From WHSW01 sp963769945 (GTDB lineage: Bacteria > Actinomycetota > Thermoleophilia > Solirubrobacterales > 70-9): 64,000 nt of DNA. This document shows positions 35,146-44,612 of the stretch, piece by piece (position 1 is the stretch's first letter; the number at the start of each line of letters is the position of its first letter). The stretch spans positions 1 through 64,000 of the forward strand of contig CAVYOA010000015.1 of NCBI GenBank assembly GCA_963769945.1, read 5' to 3'. Position numbers and translations under genes: made by a program. The notes under the pieces were generated by a model. It made no database searches. It was not told where the DNA came from and saw only the letters and a program-made list of their open reading frames with translations.

Positions 35146-35784
35146 CCAGGCGGACCCGGCCCGGGGCCGAAGGAGGGTGTCAGGGGTGCCCCCAAGCGCG
35201 CCTGTTCCGGGGTGCCCATCGATTTCATCTCCTCGTAGCGGGGGTAGATCCCGCGATAGCCGCGCCGGTGGGCGATCGGCACGAGCACGGCCCCGACCAG
35301 TTTCTGAGCCACAGGCGGCGGCCTGCGAAAGGCGATCACGTCCCTGAACTCGGCCCCGATCGCGAGCAGCTGCAGGCAACGAGGGCATGCCCTTGTCGTC
35401 GGTCTTGCCATCGAGGCCGAGCCCGAAGATCGTCCTGATCATCTGCACGAAGCGGTCCCCGGGCGTGACCTCGACGCGAACGATCGCTCGCCGTGAGCTC
35501 GCGTTGCGCCAATCGTGCCAGCTGCCGGCGGGCACCTCTATGCGCTCGCCCGGCTCGAGCGTGCGGAGTTCGCGGTCGAGGCTGACCTCGAGCTCGCCCT
35601 CCAACACCTCAAAGGTCTCAACGATTTCGGGGTGGACGTGCTCGCCCGCCACGGCACCGCCGGGAGTCACGTGCAGCTCGACAACGAGGCGGCGCTGCGG
35701 GTTGTCCTTCGGCGCCTCGAGGACGATGCCTCGTTCGCCCGTAACGGGATTCTCGATCACCATCCCCGCTTCGACTTCGGCCAT
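35142..35784 (-). CDS. Cupin-domain protein with C-terminal extension (one frameshift)
   Basis: About 213 residues. The cupin barrel occupies the first half: GIVLEAPKDNPQRRLVVELH, GGAVAGEHVHPEIVETFEVL with the metal-binding HxH...E pattern, then GERIEVPAGSWHDWRNASSR with the later histidine. After a frame change near 35385 the tail reads LQLLAIGAEFRDVIAFRRPP and VPIAHRRGYRGIYPRYEEMK, hydrophobic to basic, ending in a Gly/Pro stretch encoded by a GC-rich palindrome-like segment. It is coupled to the VanZ gene. Ligand and function are unknown. Confidence 0.75.
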
Positions 35785-35823
35785 GGCGCTGACTTTATCC
35801 GTACCGCGAGGCGCGGGTCGAGC

Positions 35824-37248
35824 TCACGGAACGCGGTGGACTTCGAACAGGTTGGTGCCGAGCTCTTGCCGGGGAAGCCCGGCGGTGATCGCGATCAGAT
35901 CGCCCGACTCGGCGACGCCGCAGCTCTCGGCGAGGCGAGCGCACTCATCGAGCAGCTGCGTCAACCCGGTCCAGTCCTCGGCAAGCGCGCACTGCACTCC
36001 GAACAGCAGATTGAGCCGGCGCACCGTGTCCATTCGCGGCGAGATCGCGAGCACGGGCACCTGCGGGCGATGCGCGGAGACGAGCCGCGCCGTGCGACCG
36101 CTGCGCGTCGGCACGACGATGGCAGCGAGCCCGAGCGTGTAGGTGGAGCTGACGGCCGCCCGCGCGACCGAGCCGGCGACGTCGCTGGCGTCCGAGACGA
36201 CTCGGTCGCGCACCCAGTCTCCGTAGGGAAGATCGGCCTCGGTCGAGCGCGCGATCCGGTCCATCACCCGAACCGCTTCCACCGGGTGCTCGCCGATCGC
36301 CGTCTCCTCCGAGAGCATCACCGCGTCGGTGCCCTGATAGATGGCGTTGGCGACGTCGGTGACCTCGGCCCGGGTCGGCCGCGGTGCCGCGACCATCGAA
36401 GCAAGCATCTGAGTCGCGGTGATCGATGGCCTCGCGTACTTGCCCGCCAGCGCCAGCAGTCGCCTCTGCACGCCGGGTACCTGCTCAATCGGAAGCTCGA
36501 TGCCGAGATCGCCGCGGGCGACCATGATCCCCGCCGTTACGGCCTTGACGATGTCCTCGGCGCGCTCGGCGGCCTCGGGTTTTTCGATCTTGGCGATCAC
36601 CGGGATGTCGGCGCCGCTGGTGCGAACTCTGCGCTCGACCGGCGCCAGGTCCTCGGCGCGGCGAACGAAGGAGACCGCGAGCAGATCGATGCCCTGTTCG
36701 ACGGCGAAGTCGACCCATTCGAGGTCCTCGCGCCCGGCCGCCGGCAAGCCGACGGTGGCGCCGGGCAGGTTCAGTCCCTGATGGGAGGCGACGCGACCGC
36801 CGACCTCGACCGAGCAGCGGACCTCCTCGTCCGCCACCGAGCTGACACGAAGCCGAATTCGCCCGTCGGCCAGGTAGATCTCGCTGCCCGGCGAAACCGC
36901 GGCGGGCAGTTCGTCGTAGGAGACGTGCAGGGTCTCCTGCGTGCCCAGTTGCTCGCGCGTGGTCAGCGTGATCTCGCTGCCCGGACGCAGGCCAACGATC
37001 CCATCGCTTACGTCGCCAAGGCGGATCTTCGGGCCCGGCAGGTCGCCGAGGATTCCGATCTGCTTGCCGGAGCGCTCGGCGGCCTCGCGCGCCCAGACGA
37101 CGTTGTCAGTGTGATCGGCGCGCGTGCCGTGTGAGAAGTTGAAGCGAAAGACGTCCGCTCCCGCTTCGATCAACTCGACCATCTGCTCGACACTTCGCGT
37201 CGCCGGCCCGATCGTGGCGACGATCTTCGTCCTGCGATGGTCGCTCAT
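35824..37248 (-). CDS. pyk: Pyruvate kinase
   Basis: 474-residue glycolytic enzyme converting phosphoenolpyruvate and ADP to pyruvate and ATP, intact. It begins DHRRTKIVATIGPATRSVEQ; the active-site stretch is VFRFNFSHGTRADH and ILGDLPGPKIRLG, the family signature IPVIAKIEKPEAAERAEDI with the catalytic lysine, then GIMVARGDLGIELPIEQVPG and TDVANAIYQGTDAVMLSEET. The C-terminal regulatory domain (AIVVPTRSGRTARLVSAHRP) is present. The ATG overlaps the stop of the upstream P-type ATPase (ATGA, 37245-37248), so the two are co-transcribed, an unusual pairing. Confidence 0.96.
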   Translation of the reverse strand: MSDHRRTKIVATIGPATRSVEQMVELIEAGADVFRFNFSHGTRADHTDNVVWAREAAERSGKQIGILGDLPGPKIRLGDVSDGIVGLRPGSEITLTTREQLGTQETLHVSYDELPAAVSPGSEIYLADGRIRLRVSSVADEEVRCSVEVGGRVASHQGLNLPGATVGLPAAGREDLEWVDFAVEQGIDLLAVSFVRRAEDLAPVERRVRTSGADIPVIAKIEKPEAAERAEDIVKAVTAGIMVARGDLGIELPIEQVPGVQRRLLALAGKYARPSITATQMLASMVAAPRPTRAEVTDVANAIYQGTDAVMLSEETAIGEHPVEAVRVMDRIARSTEADLPYGDWVRDRVVSDASDVAGSVARAAVSSTYTLGLAAIVVPTRSGRTARLVSAHRPQVPVLAISPRMDTVRRLNLLFGVQCALAEDWTGLTQLLDECARLAESCGVAESGDLIAITAGLPRQELGTNLFEVHRVP

Positions 37249-39734
37249 CGCAATCGCCTCGTCGGCGCTTCGGCATCGACAGCCGTGAAGTCCTCGGTGC
37301 GCGGAGTGTGTGTGGGCGACGGCCCGTCGTCGGGTTCGAGCTCATCACCCTCGGCCAATTCGAGCTGCTGCACGTAGGGCAGCTGCCAGGCCGCCCCGGC
37401 GATGCCAAGCCCGATCGCCACGCACAGCAGCGCCAAGAACCATTGCCCGCCCGCCAGCAGCTCGAGCTCGAAGAACTCGCGCACGGGCTCGATCGCGAGG
37501 ATGCCCGCAAACAGCGCCCCGAGCGTGGCGACGAGCATCAGCATGTAGCTCTGGATCGTGATGTGCTCGCGACCGGGGCCGCGCTCGAGCAGGACGATGA
37601 AGCACAACCCGAGCAGGATCAGGGTCGTCGTCGCGGCCGTGCGACCCTCTTGCAGGGTCCCGCCGGCAAGGCCGTCGACGAAGAAGAAGGAGAGCAGCGA
37701 TGCGATTCCCATGGCGATGCCGGCCGGAAAGGCAAACGCGGCCAGCGCCTTCAGCAGGCGCCCGCGATATAGGGGTCCCTCGCTCGGCGCCAGCGCAAGC
37801 ACGAAAGATGGGACGCCAATCGTGAGGAAAGCCGCGATCGTGAGATGACGAGGCAGGAAGGGGAAAGCGACGTCGAAGATCGCCGTAAGCAGGATCAGGA
37901 ACGCCGCGTAGACGGACTTCGTCAAATAGAGCCTGCCGAGGCGGTGGATGTTGCGGGCGATGCGCCGGCCCTCGCCGATCGCTTTGGGAAGCATCGAGAA
38001 CTCGTCGCGAAGCAGGACGATGTCGGCGATCCCCTTGGTGATCTGGCTGCCCGAGCCCATCGCCACCGCGAGGCGCGCCTGCTTCAGCGCCGGCACGTCG
38101 TTGACGCCGTCGCCGATCATCGCCGTGAACCTTCCCCGATCCGAGAGCGCGCTGACGAGCGCCTTCTTCTGCTCGGGCTTGATCCGGCAGAAAACGGTGT
38201 TGTGAAGCGCCGCCTCGGCGATCGCGCCCTTATCGGAGGAAATCTCTGAGCCCTCGATGACGCCGGCGCCCTTCGGCACGCCGATCGCATGCGCGACCGC
38301 GGTCACGGTCTCGCGCGCGTCGCCCGAGATCAGCTTGAGATCAACCTGCTGCTCGCGCATGTAGGCGATCGTCTCGGCGGCGTCGGGGCGCAGGGTCTCC
38401 TCGAGCACGACCAGCGCCCTCGGTTCGAGCTGTGGCGGCGGCTCACTGGCAGGATCGCCCGGCAATCCAGAACGTGCTTCGCCGAACGCGATCACTCGGC
38501 GCCCGGCGCTGGTGTGCTCTTCGAGCGCACGCTGTAACGCCTCGGGCAGCGCCAGCACACCCGCTTGGCTGAGAACGTCGGGGGCCCCGATCACGTAGCT
38601 GGCCCCGTTCATTGTCAGCCCGCTCCACTTCCACGCCGAGGAGAACGGGACCTCGGCGCTGACCGCCTCGGCGCGCGCGGGAAAGCTCTCCGCGATCGTC
38701 TCGAGCGTGCGGTTTCGCTCGCCGGCCGAGGCCGCGAACGTACCTAGCATGCGCTCGATCGCGCTCGGTCCGGCGGGGTCGGCGCTCTCGACTTTGAGCA
38801 GTCGCAGCGAGCCGTCGGTGAGCGTCCCGGTCTTGTCGACGCAGATCGTGTCGACGGCGGCGAGCGCCTCGGTTGCCGCCATCTGCTGCACCAGAACGTT
38901 CTGCCGCGCGAGGCGCACCGCGGCGAAGGCGAGGGTGACGCTCATGAGCAGCACGAGACCTTCCGGGATCAGGGTGACGAGGCCCGCCGTCGCCTCCTGA
39001 GCGGCCTCGCGAAACGGCGTGTCGCGAAGCACGAAGCCGAGGATCGTGATCGTCGCGATCGGCACCAGCGCGAACGTCGTCGCGCGCAGGACGAGGTTGA
39101 CCTCCTCCTGAAGCGGCGAGGGTGGATGGCGAAACTCGCGCGCCTCGCCGGCGAGCTTCTCGGCATATGAGTCGCCGCGAACCGCGTCGAGCTCGTAGTG
39201 GCCTGAGCCCGAGACCGCGAAAGCGCCCGAGAGCATGCGATCGCCGCTGTGCTTTCGAATCCCGTCGGACTCGCCGGTGAGCAGCGATTCGTCGACCGTC
39301 AGCCCGCGCGAGTCGACGACCGGGCCGTCGGCGACGAGCTGGTCACCGGGCTCGACACGGACGATGTCGCCGGGCACGACCTCGTCGGCGCGCAGCTCGA
39401 TCAGGCGGCCGTCGCGGATCGTCTGCGCCCGCGGCGCCACCAGCAGGGCGAGCTGGTCGAGCGTTTCCTTGGCCTTCAGCTCCTGGCGGATGCCGATGTA
39501 GGAGTTGACGATCGCGATCACGCCGAAGATCGCGTCAGCCCAGAGCCCGAGCGAGAGGATGAGGATGAAGAAGACGCCGATGATCGCGTTGAACAACGTG
39601 AACACGTTGGCGGCGACGATCGTCGCGACCGAGCGGCTCGAGGTGTCCTCGACCGGTCCCAGGCGCTCGAGGCGGTGGGCGGCCTCGGCGCTCGAAAGGC
39701 CCTGAATCGAACTCGTTGGGCCTGCCGTCTCCAT
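37245..39734 (-). CDS. Cation-translocating P-type ATPase
   Basis: 829-residue ATP-driven membrane pump, intact. Motifs in order are TGES in DESLLTGESDGIRKHSGDR (about residue 150), the M4 motif LVTLIPEGLVLLMSV (PEGL, near 256), the phosphorylated aspartate in DTICVDKTGTLTDG (near 299), and the hinge MIGDGVNDVPALKQARLAVA (near 545), with six C-terminal membrane helices. There is no N-terminal heavy-metal domain, and PEGL in M4 rather than CPC argues against copper or zinc. A type-II-like pump for calcium, magnesium or a monovalent cation is likely; the ion cannot be read directly. It overlaps pyk by four bases. Confidence 0.9.
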   Translation of the reverse strand: METAGPTSSIQGLSSAEAAHRLERLGPVEDTSSRSVATIVAANVFTLFNAIIGVFFILILSLGLWADAIFGVIAIVNSYIGIRQELKAKETLDQLALLVAPRAQTIRDGRLIELRADEVVPGDIVRVEPGDQLVADGPVVDSRGLTVDESLLTGESDGIRKHSGDRMLSGAFAVSGSGHYELDAVRGDSYAEKLAGEAREFRHPPSPLQEEVNLVLRATTFALVPIATITILGFVLRDTPFREAAQEATAGLVTLIPEGLVLLMSVTLAFAAVRLARQNVLVQQMAATEALAAVDTICVDKTGTLTDGSLRLLKVESADPAGPSAIERMLGTFAASAGERNRTLETIAESFPARAEAVSAEVPFSSAWKWSGLTMNGASYVIGAPDVLSQAGVLALPEALQRALEEHTSAGRRVIAFGEARSGLPGDPASEPPPQLEPRALVVLEETLRPDAAETIAYMREQQVDLKLISGDARETVTAVAHAIGVPKGAGVIEGSEISSDKGAIAEAALHNTVFCRIKPEQKKALVSALSDRGRFTAMIGDGVNDVPALKQARLAVAMGSGSQITKGIADIVLLRDEFSMLPKAIGEGRRIARNIHRLGRLYLTKSVYAAFLILLTAIFDVAFPFLPRHLTIAAFLTIGVPSFVLALAPSEGPLYRGRLLKALAAFAFPAGIAMGIASLLSFFFVDGLAGGTLQEGRTAATTTLILLGLCFIVLLERGPGREHITIQSYMLMLVATLGALFAGILAIEPVREFFELELLAGGQWFLALLCVAIGLGIAGAAWQLPYVQQLELAEGDELEPDDGPSPTHTPRTEDFTAVDAEAPTRRLR

Positions 39735-39740
39735 CGCGCC

Positions 39741-40679
39741 CTATTCGTAGACGATCAGGTCGGGCTTCGGCTGCAACGCGAGCACGTCCTCGGGCGTCAT
39801 CAGGTTGAGGTCCTCGCTGTAGAAGAGCTTGAAGCCGGCGTTCAGCGCGCTACCGGGCTGCGGCTTGAGCTCCTTGTACTTGGAGATCTTGTTCGGCTGG
39901 TCGCCGAAGCCATCGACGTTGAGCACGGTGGCGAGACCCGGGCGATCGACCGGCTCCACCTCGCCTTCGATCATCTCGCTGGTGAACTGGTGGATGACGA
40001 AGAGCTTTTCAGGAAGGTCGAGCTCCTCGACCGTCGCCGCAAGCTCGGCTGAGATCTCGTTCACGGTGGCGAGGTCGACCGAGCCGATGACGCCGCCGGG
40101 AACGTCGGGCGCTGAGACGTGCCACTCGGGGTCGAGCGCGAGCCCGACATCCGGCTCGACCAGATAGCGCTCGAGGCGCCGCACCTCGTCGGCGAAGTCG
40201 GCACGCCCGGGCTGGATGTCGAGCAGCAGCAGTCCGTCGTTGCGCCGCGCCTCCTCGAGGTATTCGCGGATCACCGAATGCGGCTGGTGAATGCGGTAGA
40301 GGCCGTCGTCGCCGGGCGCCGCAGCGGCAATCGTCGCCAGCAGCTCGTATACGGGCAGCACGCGGCGGTTCGGCGATTCGTAGGCTCGTGCCTGCGCGAT
40401 CAGGCGCTTGGAAGCGCTAGCGGGCGAGCCGATCCCGAGGGCTCCGAGCGCGTCGTCTTGAGGTGCTCCGTAGAAGCCCACCAGCCGGTGCTCGGGAAAC
40501 AGGCTGCGGCCGCCGCGCGGCAGCTCCGGCGGGCCGGGTGCCTCGAGATCGGCTGTGGTCGCGCTCGAATCGTCGCCGCCCGCGCCGACGGCGATCCCAA
40601 CCACGAAGGCGAGGGCGGCGCAGGCCCCGAGCGCCGCAAGCCGTCTACGCGCGATCTGTCGCGATGGTTTCGCCGGCAT
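39741..40679 (-). CDS. Exported protein of unknown function
   Basis: 312-residue protein with an N-terminal anchor or signal (LAALGACAALAFVVGIAVGA after a basic start) and an acidic/Ser linker GGDDSSATTADLEAPG. The globular part has LFPEHRLVGFYGAPQDDALG, RRVLPVYELLATIAAAAPGD, GLLLLDIQPGRADFADEVRR, EPDVGLALDPEWHVSAPDVP and LFVIHQFTSEMIEGEVEPVD. The pattern of beta-strand ends followed by acidic residues recalls a TIM-barrel glycoside-hydrolase-like fold, but I do not recognise a family. It starts upstream of and co-directional with nothing obvious: the ATPase gene follows after six bases on the same strand. Confidence 0.65.
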   Translation of the reverse strand: MPAKPSRQIARRRLAALGACAALAFVVGIAVGAGGDDSSATTADLEAPGPPELPRGGRSLFPEHRLVGFYGAPQDDALGALGIGSPASASKRLIAQARAYESPNRRVLPVYELLATIAAAAPGDDGLYRIHQPHSVIREYLEEARRNDGLLLLDIQPGRADFADEVRRLERYLVEPDVGLALDPEWHVSAPDVPGGVIGSVDLATVNEISAELAATVEELDLPEKLFVIHQFTSEMIEGEVEPVDRPGLATVLNVDGFGDQPNKISKYKELKPQPGSALNAGFKLFYSEDLNLMTPEDVLALQPKPDLIVYE

Positions 40680-40744
40680 CGACCCTGATTGTCTACAGCT
40701 TCAAGCCACCCGCCAGCGGGTACGATCGCCGAGGTGGAGGCAGA

Positions 40745-41921
40745 ATGCGAGTCCACAGGGCGCGGACGCGGAGGCCCTCTCGGTCGAGTTCGTCGAGGCG
40801 ACCAAGCGCTATCCGGGCGCCGAAAGCCCGGCTGTCGACAAGCTCAGCCTCGAGGTCGAGGCGGGAGAGATCTGCGTCCTTGTCGGTCCCTCGGGGTGCG
40901 GCAAGACGACGGCGATGCGGATGGCCAACCGCATGGTCGAGATCTCAGACGGCGACGTGCTCATCGGCGGCAGCTCGGTTCGCGACCGCGCGCCGGCGGA
41001 GCTTCGCCGCGAGATCGGCTATGTGATTCAGCAGATCGGCCTCTTTCCCCATCGCACCATCGCTCAGAACATCGCCACCGTGCCGGGGCTGATTGGCTGG
41101 GAGCGCGACCACGCCTCCGAGCGCGCCAAGGAGCTGCTGGCCCTGATCGGGCTCGACCCCGAGCTCGGCGAGCGCTATCCAGCCCAGCTCTCGGGTGGCC
41201 AGCAACAGCGTGTCGGCGTCGCCCGCGCCCTTGCCGCCAACCCGGGGGTGATGTTGATGGACGAACCCTTCGGCGCCGTCGACCCGATCGCCCGCGAGCG
41301 CCTCCAGAACGAGTTCCTGCGCCTGCAGGCGGAGATCCGCAAGACGATTCTCTTCGTCACCCACGACATCGACGAGGCGATCAAGATGGGCGACCGCATC
41401 GCCGTGCTCAAGCAGGGTGGGCACCTGGCTCAGTTCGCGACTCCCGCCGAGCTGCTTGATGGCGCCAGCCGACGAGTTCGTCGAGGACTTCGTCGGCGCC
41501 GACCGCGCGCTCAAGCGCCTGGCGCTGATGCGCGTCTCCGACATCGATCTCTGGGAGGCGCCGCTTGCATTTGTCGGTCAAGCGACCGAGGAGGTGCGCG
41601 CCAAGCTCGTCGGCGCCGAGGTTTCCTACGCCCTCTGCGTCGACTCCGAGCGCCGCCCGCTCGGCTGGCTCTCGGATGCCGACCTGCGCGGGCTGACCGT
41701 GCCGGCGAAGCCCGACACGTCACCTCGACCCCATCCTCGACCGCGACGACATCATGCGCGACGCCCTTTCCGACCTGCTGCAAGCAGAGACGCACTACGC
41801 GCCGGTAGTCGACGGCGAGGGCCGCATCGACGGCGTCCTCTCGGTCGAGATCATCTCCGAGTTCCTCACCTCCGACGAGGCGCTGGTCGAGGAGCATTCG
41901 GCCGCCGAGCGCCCGGTGTAG
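40745..41921 (+). CDS. opuCA: OpuC-type osmoprotectant ABC transporter ATPase with CBS pair (frameshifts)
   Basis: ATPase of a glycine betaine/carnitine/choline importer. The sequence ALSVEFVEATKRYPGAESPA leads to Walker A VGPSGCGKTTAMRMANRM, YVIQQIGLFPHRTIAQNIAT, signature LSGGQQQRVGVARALAANPG, Walker B LMDEPFGAVDPIARERLQNE and VTHDIDEAIKMGDRIAVLKQ. A C-terminal tandem CBS module (FVGQATEEVRAKLVGAEVSY, and THYAPVVDGEGRIDGVLSVE) senses ionic strength in OpuA-like systems. Frame changes lie near 41460 and 41725. The ATG at 40745 needs a one-base correction to join the gene frame, so the start is uncertain. Confidence 0.86.
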
Positions 41922-41931
41922 GGACGGATCG

Positions 41932-42691
41932 GTGTTCTCGTCGCTGCTCCAGGTCGCTCAGGTCCAGATCCAGGACCGCTCGGGCGACGCCAGCTGCATT
42001 CAAGACGAACCGCGTCTGCCCCGGGTGGGTGATCGACAACTTCGACCGCTACGTCGACCCGCTGCTCGAGCACATCGTCTTGGTCTTGGTCTCGGTCGCG
42101 ATCGGCTTCGTCATCGCTTTCGCGATGGCGGCGGCGTCGCATCGCCGGCGCTGGCTGGTGCCAGCCTTCACCGGGCTCACCGGCGTCCTCTACACGGTGC
42201 CCAGCCTTGCGTTCTTCTTCCTCCTGCTGCCGATCACCGGGTTCGGCGCTGACACCGCGATCATCGCCCTTACCGCCTTCAACCTGCAGATCATCTACCG
42301 CAACATCGTCACCGGCCTCGCCAACGTGCCGGCGAGCTCGCTCGACGCTGGGCGCGGCATGGGCATGACCCAGCGCCAGCTCTTCTTCAAGGTCGAGATC
42401 CCACTGGCGGTGCCCGAGATCATCGCCGGCATCCGCGTCGCGACGGTGTCGACGATCGCGATCGCGTCGCTGGCGGCGTTCGCCGGTGGCGGCGGGCTCG
42501 GAACGGAGATCCTCGCCGACATCACGTTCAAGACCGGCGTCCTGTTCACGAGCCTGCTGCTGATCACGATGGCGCTGATTTTCGACGCGCTGCTCTTCTT
42601 CGCCCAGCGCTGGCTTTCGCCGTGGCGTCAGCGCCGGCGCCGGGGCCAGCACCTCACGCCGCCATCGTCTTGCCACCCTGACGCGGGCTAG
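41932..42691 (+). CDS. opuCB: OpuC-type permease, first (frameshift near start)
   Basis: Membrane permease of the osmoprotectant importer, about 250 residues. From VFSSLLQVAQVQIQDRSGD the frame changes near 41995 to CPGWVIDNFDRYVDPLLEHI, then LVSVAIGFVIAFAMAAASHR, GVLYTVPSLAFFFLLLPITG, and the conserved cytoplasmic loop VPASSLDAGRGMGMTQRQLF leading to EIPLAVPEIIAGIRVATVST. The end may also be shifted (tail QHLTPPSSCHPDAG is unlike the family). The GTG at 41932 lies 11 bases after the ATPase stop. Part of a four-gene operon. Confidence 0.83.
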
Positions 42692-42697
42692 GCCGAC

Positions 42698-43437
42698 ATG
42701 ATCGCCGGGCTCGCCTCACTCCCGCTCGCCGACTTCGGCGGCGCGATCGACTTCATCTTCAACGAGCGCGACACGGTTGGCGTGGGTCCGCCAGGTGGGC
42801 GGGCTAGACGAGGTCGCCGAGTTCACCGTCACCCACCTCAAGGTCACCTTCCTCGCTCTCGGATTGGCACTGGCCGTGGCCTTGCCGATCGGGATCTGGC
42901 TCGGTCACCGCGGCACCGGCGAGCTGGTCGCGGTCGCGATCGGCAATGCCGGTCGCGCCGTGCCCGAGCTCGTGCTGATCGCGCTGATGGTCGCCTTCGT
43001 CGGTACAGGGCTGCTCAACGTGACGATCGCGCTCGCGGTGCTCGGGATCCCACCGATCCTCACCAATACCTTCGTCGCCATGCGCCAGGTCGACCGCGAC
43101 GCGGTCGAGGCGGCGCGCGGGATCGGCATGAGCGAGGCCGAGGTAATCCGCAAGGTCGAGCTGCCGCTGGCGGTGCCGACGATCATGGGCGGCGTGCGGA
43201 CCGGCGCCGTCAACATCGTCGCCACCGCGACGATCGCTCCCCTGGCCGGCGTGCTGACGCTCGGGTGATTTCATCGTTTCGCGAAACGTCTACGGCGACG
43301 ACGGCGTACTCGCCGGCGCGATCCTCGTCGCGCTGCTCGCCCTGATCGTCGAGGTCTCGCTTTCGGCGCTGCAGACGGCGCTGACGCCGCGCGGCGTCAA
43401 GCTTCAGCGCGACGCGGCTCGCGCAGCCGCCGCGTAG
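42698..43437 (+). CDS. opuCD: OpuC-type permease, second (frameshifts)
   Basis: Second permease of the importer. It starts MIAGLASLPLADFGGAIDFI; after a change near 42790 it reads LDEVAEFTVTHLKVTFLALG, LAVALPIGIWLGHRGTGELV, the hallmark GNAGRAVPELVLIALMVAFV, and the loop VDRDAVEAARGIGMSEAEVI RKVELPLAVP. An extra G near 43266 (LG/DFIVSRNVYGDDGVLAG) precedes the last helix (ILVALLALIVEVSLSALQTA). The stop is at 43435-43437. It would pair with the first permease in the membrane. Confidence 0.85.
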
Positions 43438-43539
43438 GCGCAAGGCTCGACTGCGACGGCGTCAAAGGCTCGACTAGGCTTCCGCTACTCAGTATCGCCC
43501 GAACGCGCGCAATGTTCCCCAACGAGAGGATCCTTCCAG

Positions 43540-44533
43540 ATGAGCACCCTGACGCGGCTGCGTGCGATGTTCGCGCTGCTTGCCGTCCTCGTCCTTGCCT
43601 TCGGTGTCGCAGCGTGCGGCGACGATGACGACGACGGTGACAGCGGCGGTTCCGACACCGAGAGCAGCTCAACGCTGATCGAGTCGAACCCCGACAACGA
43701 AGGCGTTGCGGTCACGGTCGGCTCCAAGAACTTCACCGAGCAGATCGTCCTCGGCGAGATCTACGCCCAGGGCCTCGAGGCCGCCGGCTACGACGTCAGC
43801 ACCCAGCTCAACCTCGGGTCCGAGCAGGTGGCGCTGAAGGCGCTCGAAGACGGCGAGATCGACGCCTATCCCGAGTACACGTCGACCGCGCTGACCGCGT
43901 TCTTCGAGTTGCCGCCCGAGGACGTGCCCGGCGACCCGCAGCAGGCTTTCGAGGAGTCGCAGGACGACTTCGGCGAGCTTGGGCTGACCGCCTACCCGCC
44001 GACGCCGTTCTCGAGCGCCAACGCGGTCGGCCTCCTGAGCTCGACGGCCGAGGAGCTCGGGCTGAGCTCGATCTCCGATCTCGAGGCAGAGCAGGACAAC
44101 CTCGACGCTCGCCGGCTCGCCTGAGTGCCGCCAGCGCATCGACTGCCTCGCCGGGCTCGAGGAGTACTACGGGCTCGACGGCCTGCGTGCGAACTTCACG
44201 CCGGTCGACATCGGGCTGCGCTACGAGGTGCTCGACAAGGAGGACGCGGATCTCTCGATCCTGTTCACCACCGATGCTCAGCTCTCGACCTCCGAGGACT
44301 ACACGCTGCTCGAGGACGACATGGGAGTGCTGCCCGCCGGCAACATCCTCTTCGTCGCCACCGAGGAGATCGCCGAGGAGGCAGGGCCCGATTTCGGTGA
44401 GACCGTCGAGAAGGTCCAGGAAGGCCTCTCGCTCGAGGTCATGCAGGAGCTCAACGCGCGCGTCGACGTCGACCGCGAGGAGCCCGCCGACGTCGCGGCG
44501 GCTTATCTGCAGGAGTCCGGCTACACCGAGTAG
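43540..44533 (+). CDS. opuCC: OpuC-type substrate-binding lipoprotein (one frameshift)
   Basis: Binding protein for quaternary amine osmoprotectants, about 330 residues. The lipoprotein signal is LLAVLVLAFGVAACGDDDDD with lipidated Cys25 and an acidic linker. The mature part has VTVGSKNFTEQIVLGEIYAQ, the family hallmark, VALKALEDGEIDAYPEYTST, and after a frame change near 44105 RANFTPVDIGLRYEVLDKED, LSILFTTDAQLSTSEDYTLL and DDMGVLPAGNILFVATEEIA. It ends the operon and is followed by a strong hairpin terminator. The 100-base gap before it could hold its own regulatory site; none was recognised. Confidence 0.88.
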
Positions 44534-44555
44534 TTCGGGCAACCAATGGACGCGT

Positions 44556-44585
44556 GACGAGGGCCCTCTTCGGAGGGCCCTCGTC
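44556..44585 (+). terminator. Perfect 13-bp hairpin with UUCG loop
   Basis: GACGAGGGCCCTC (44556-44568), loop TTCG, and its exact reverse complement (44573-44585), 22 bases after the opuCC stop. C(UUCG)G is an unusually stable tetraloop. No T tract follows (GTTGTGGG), so it is a GC-rich actinobacterial-type terminator or a 3'-end stabiliser. Confidence 0.82.
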
Positions 44586-44612
44586 GTTGTGGGCCGATAG
44601 GGTTGCGCCACA

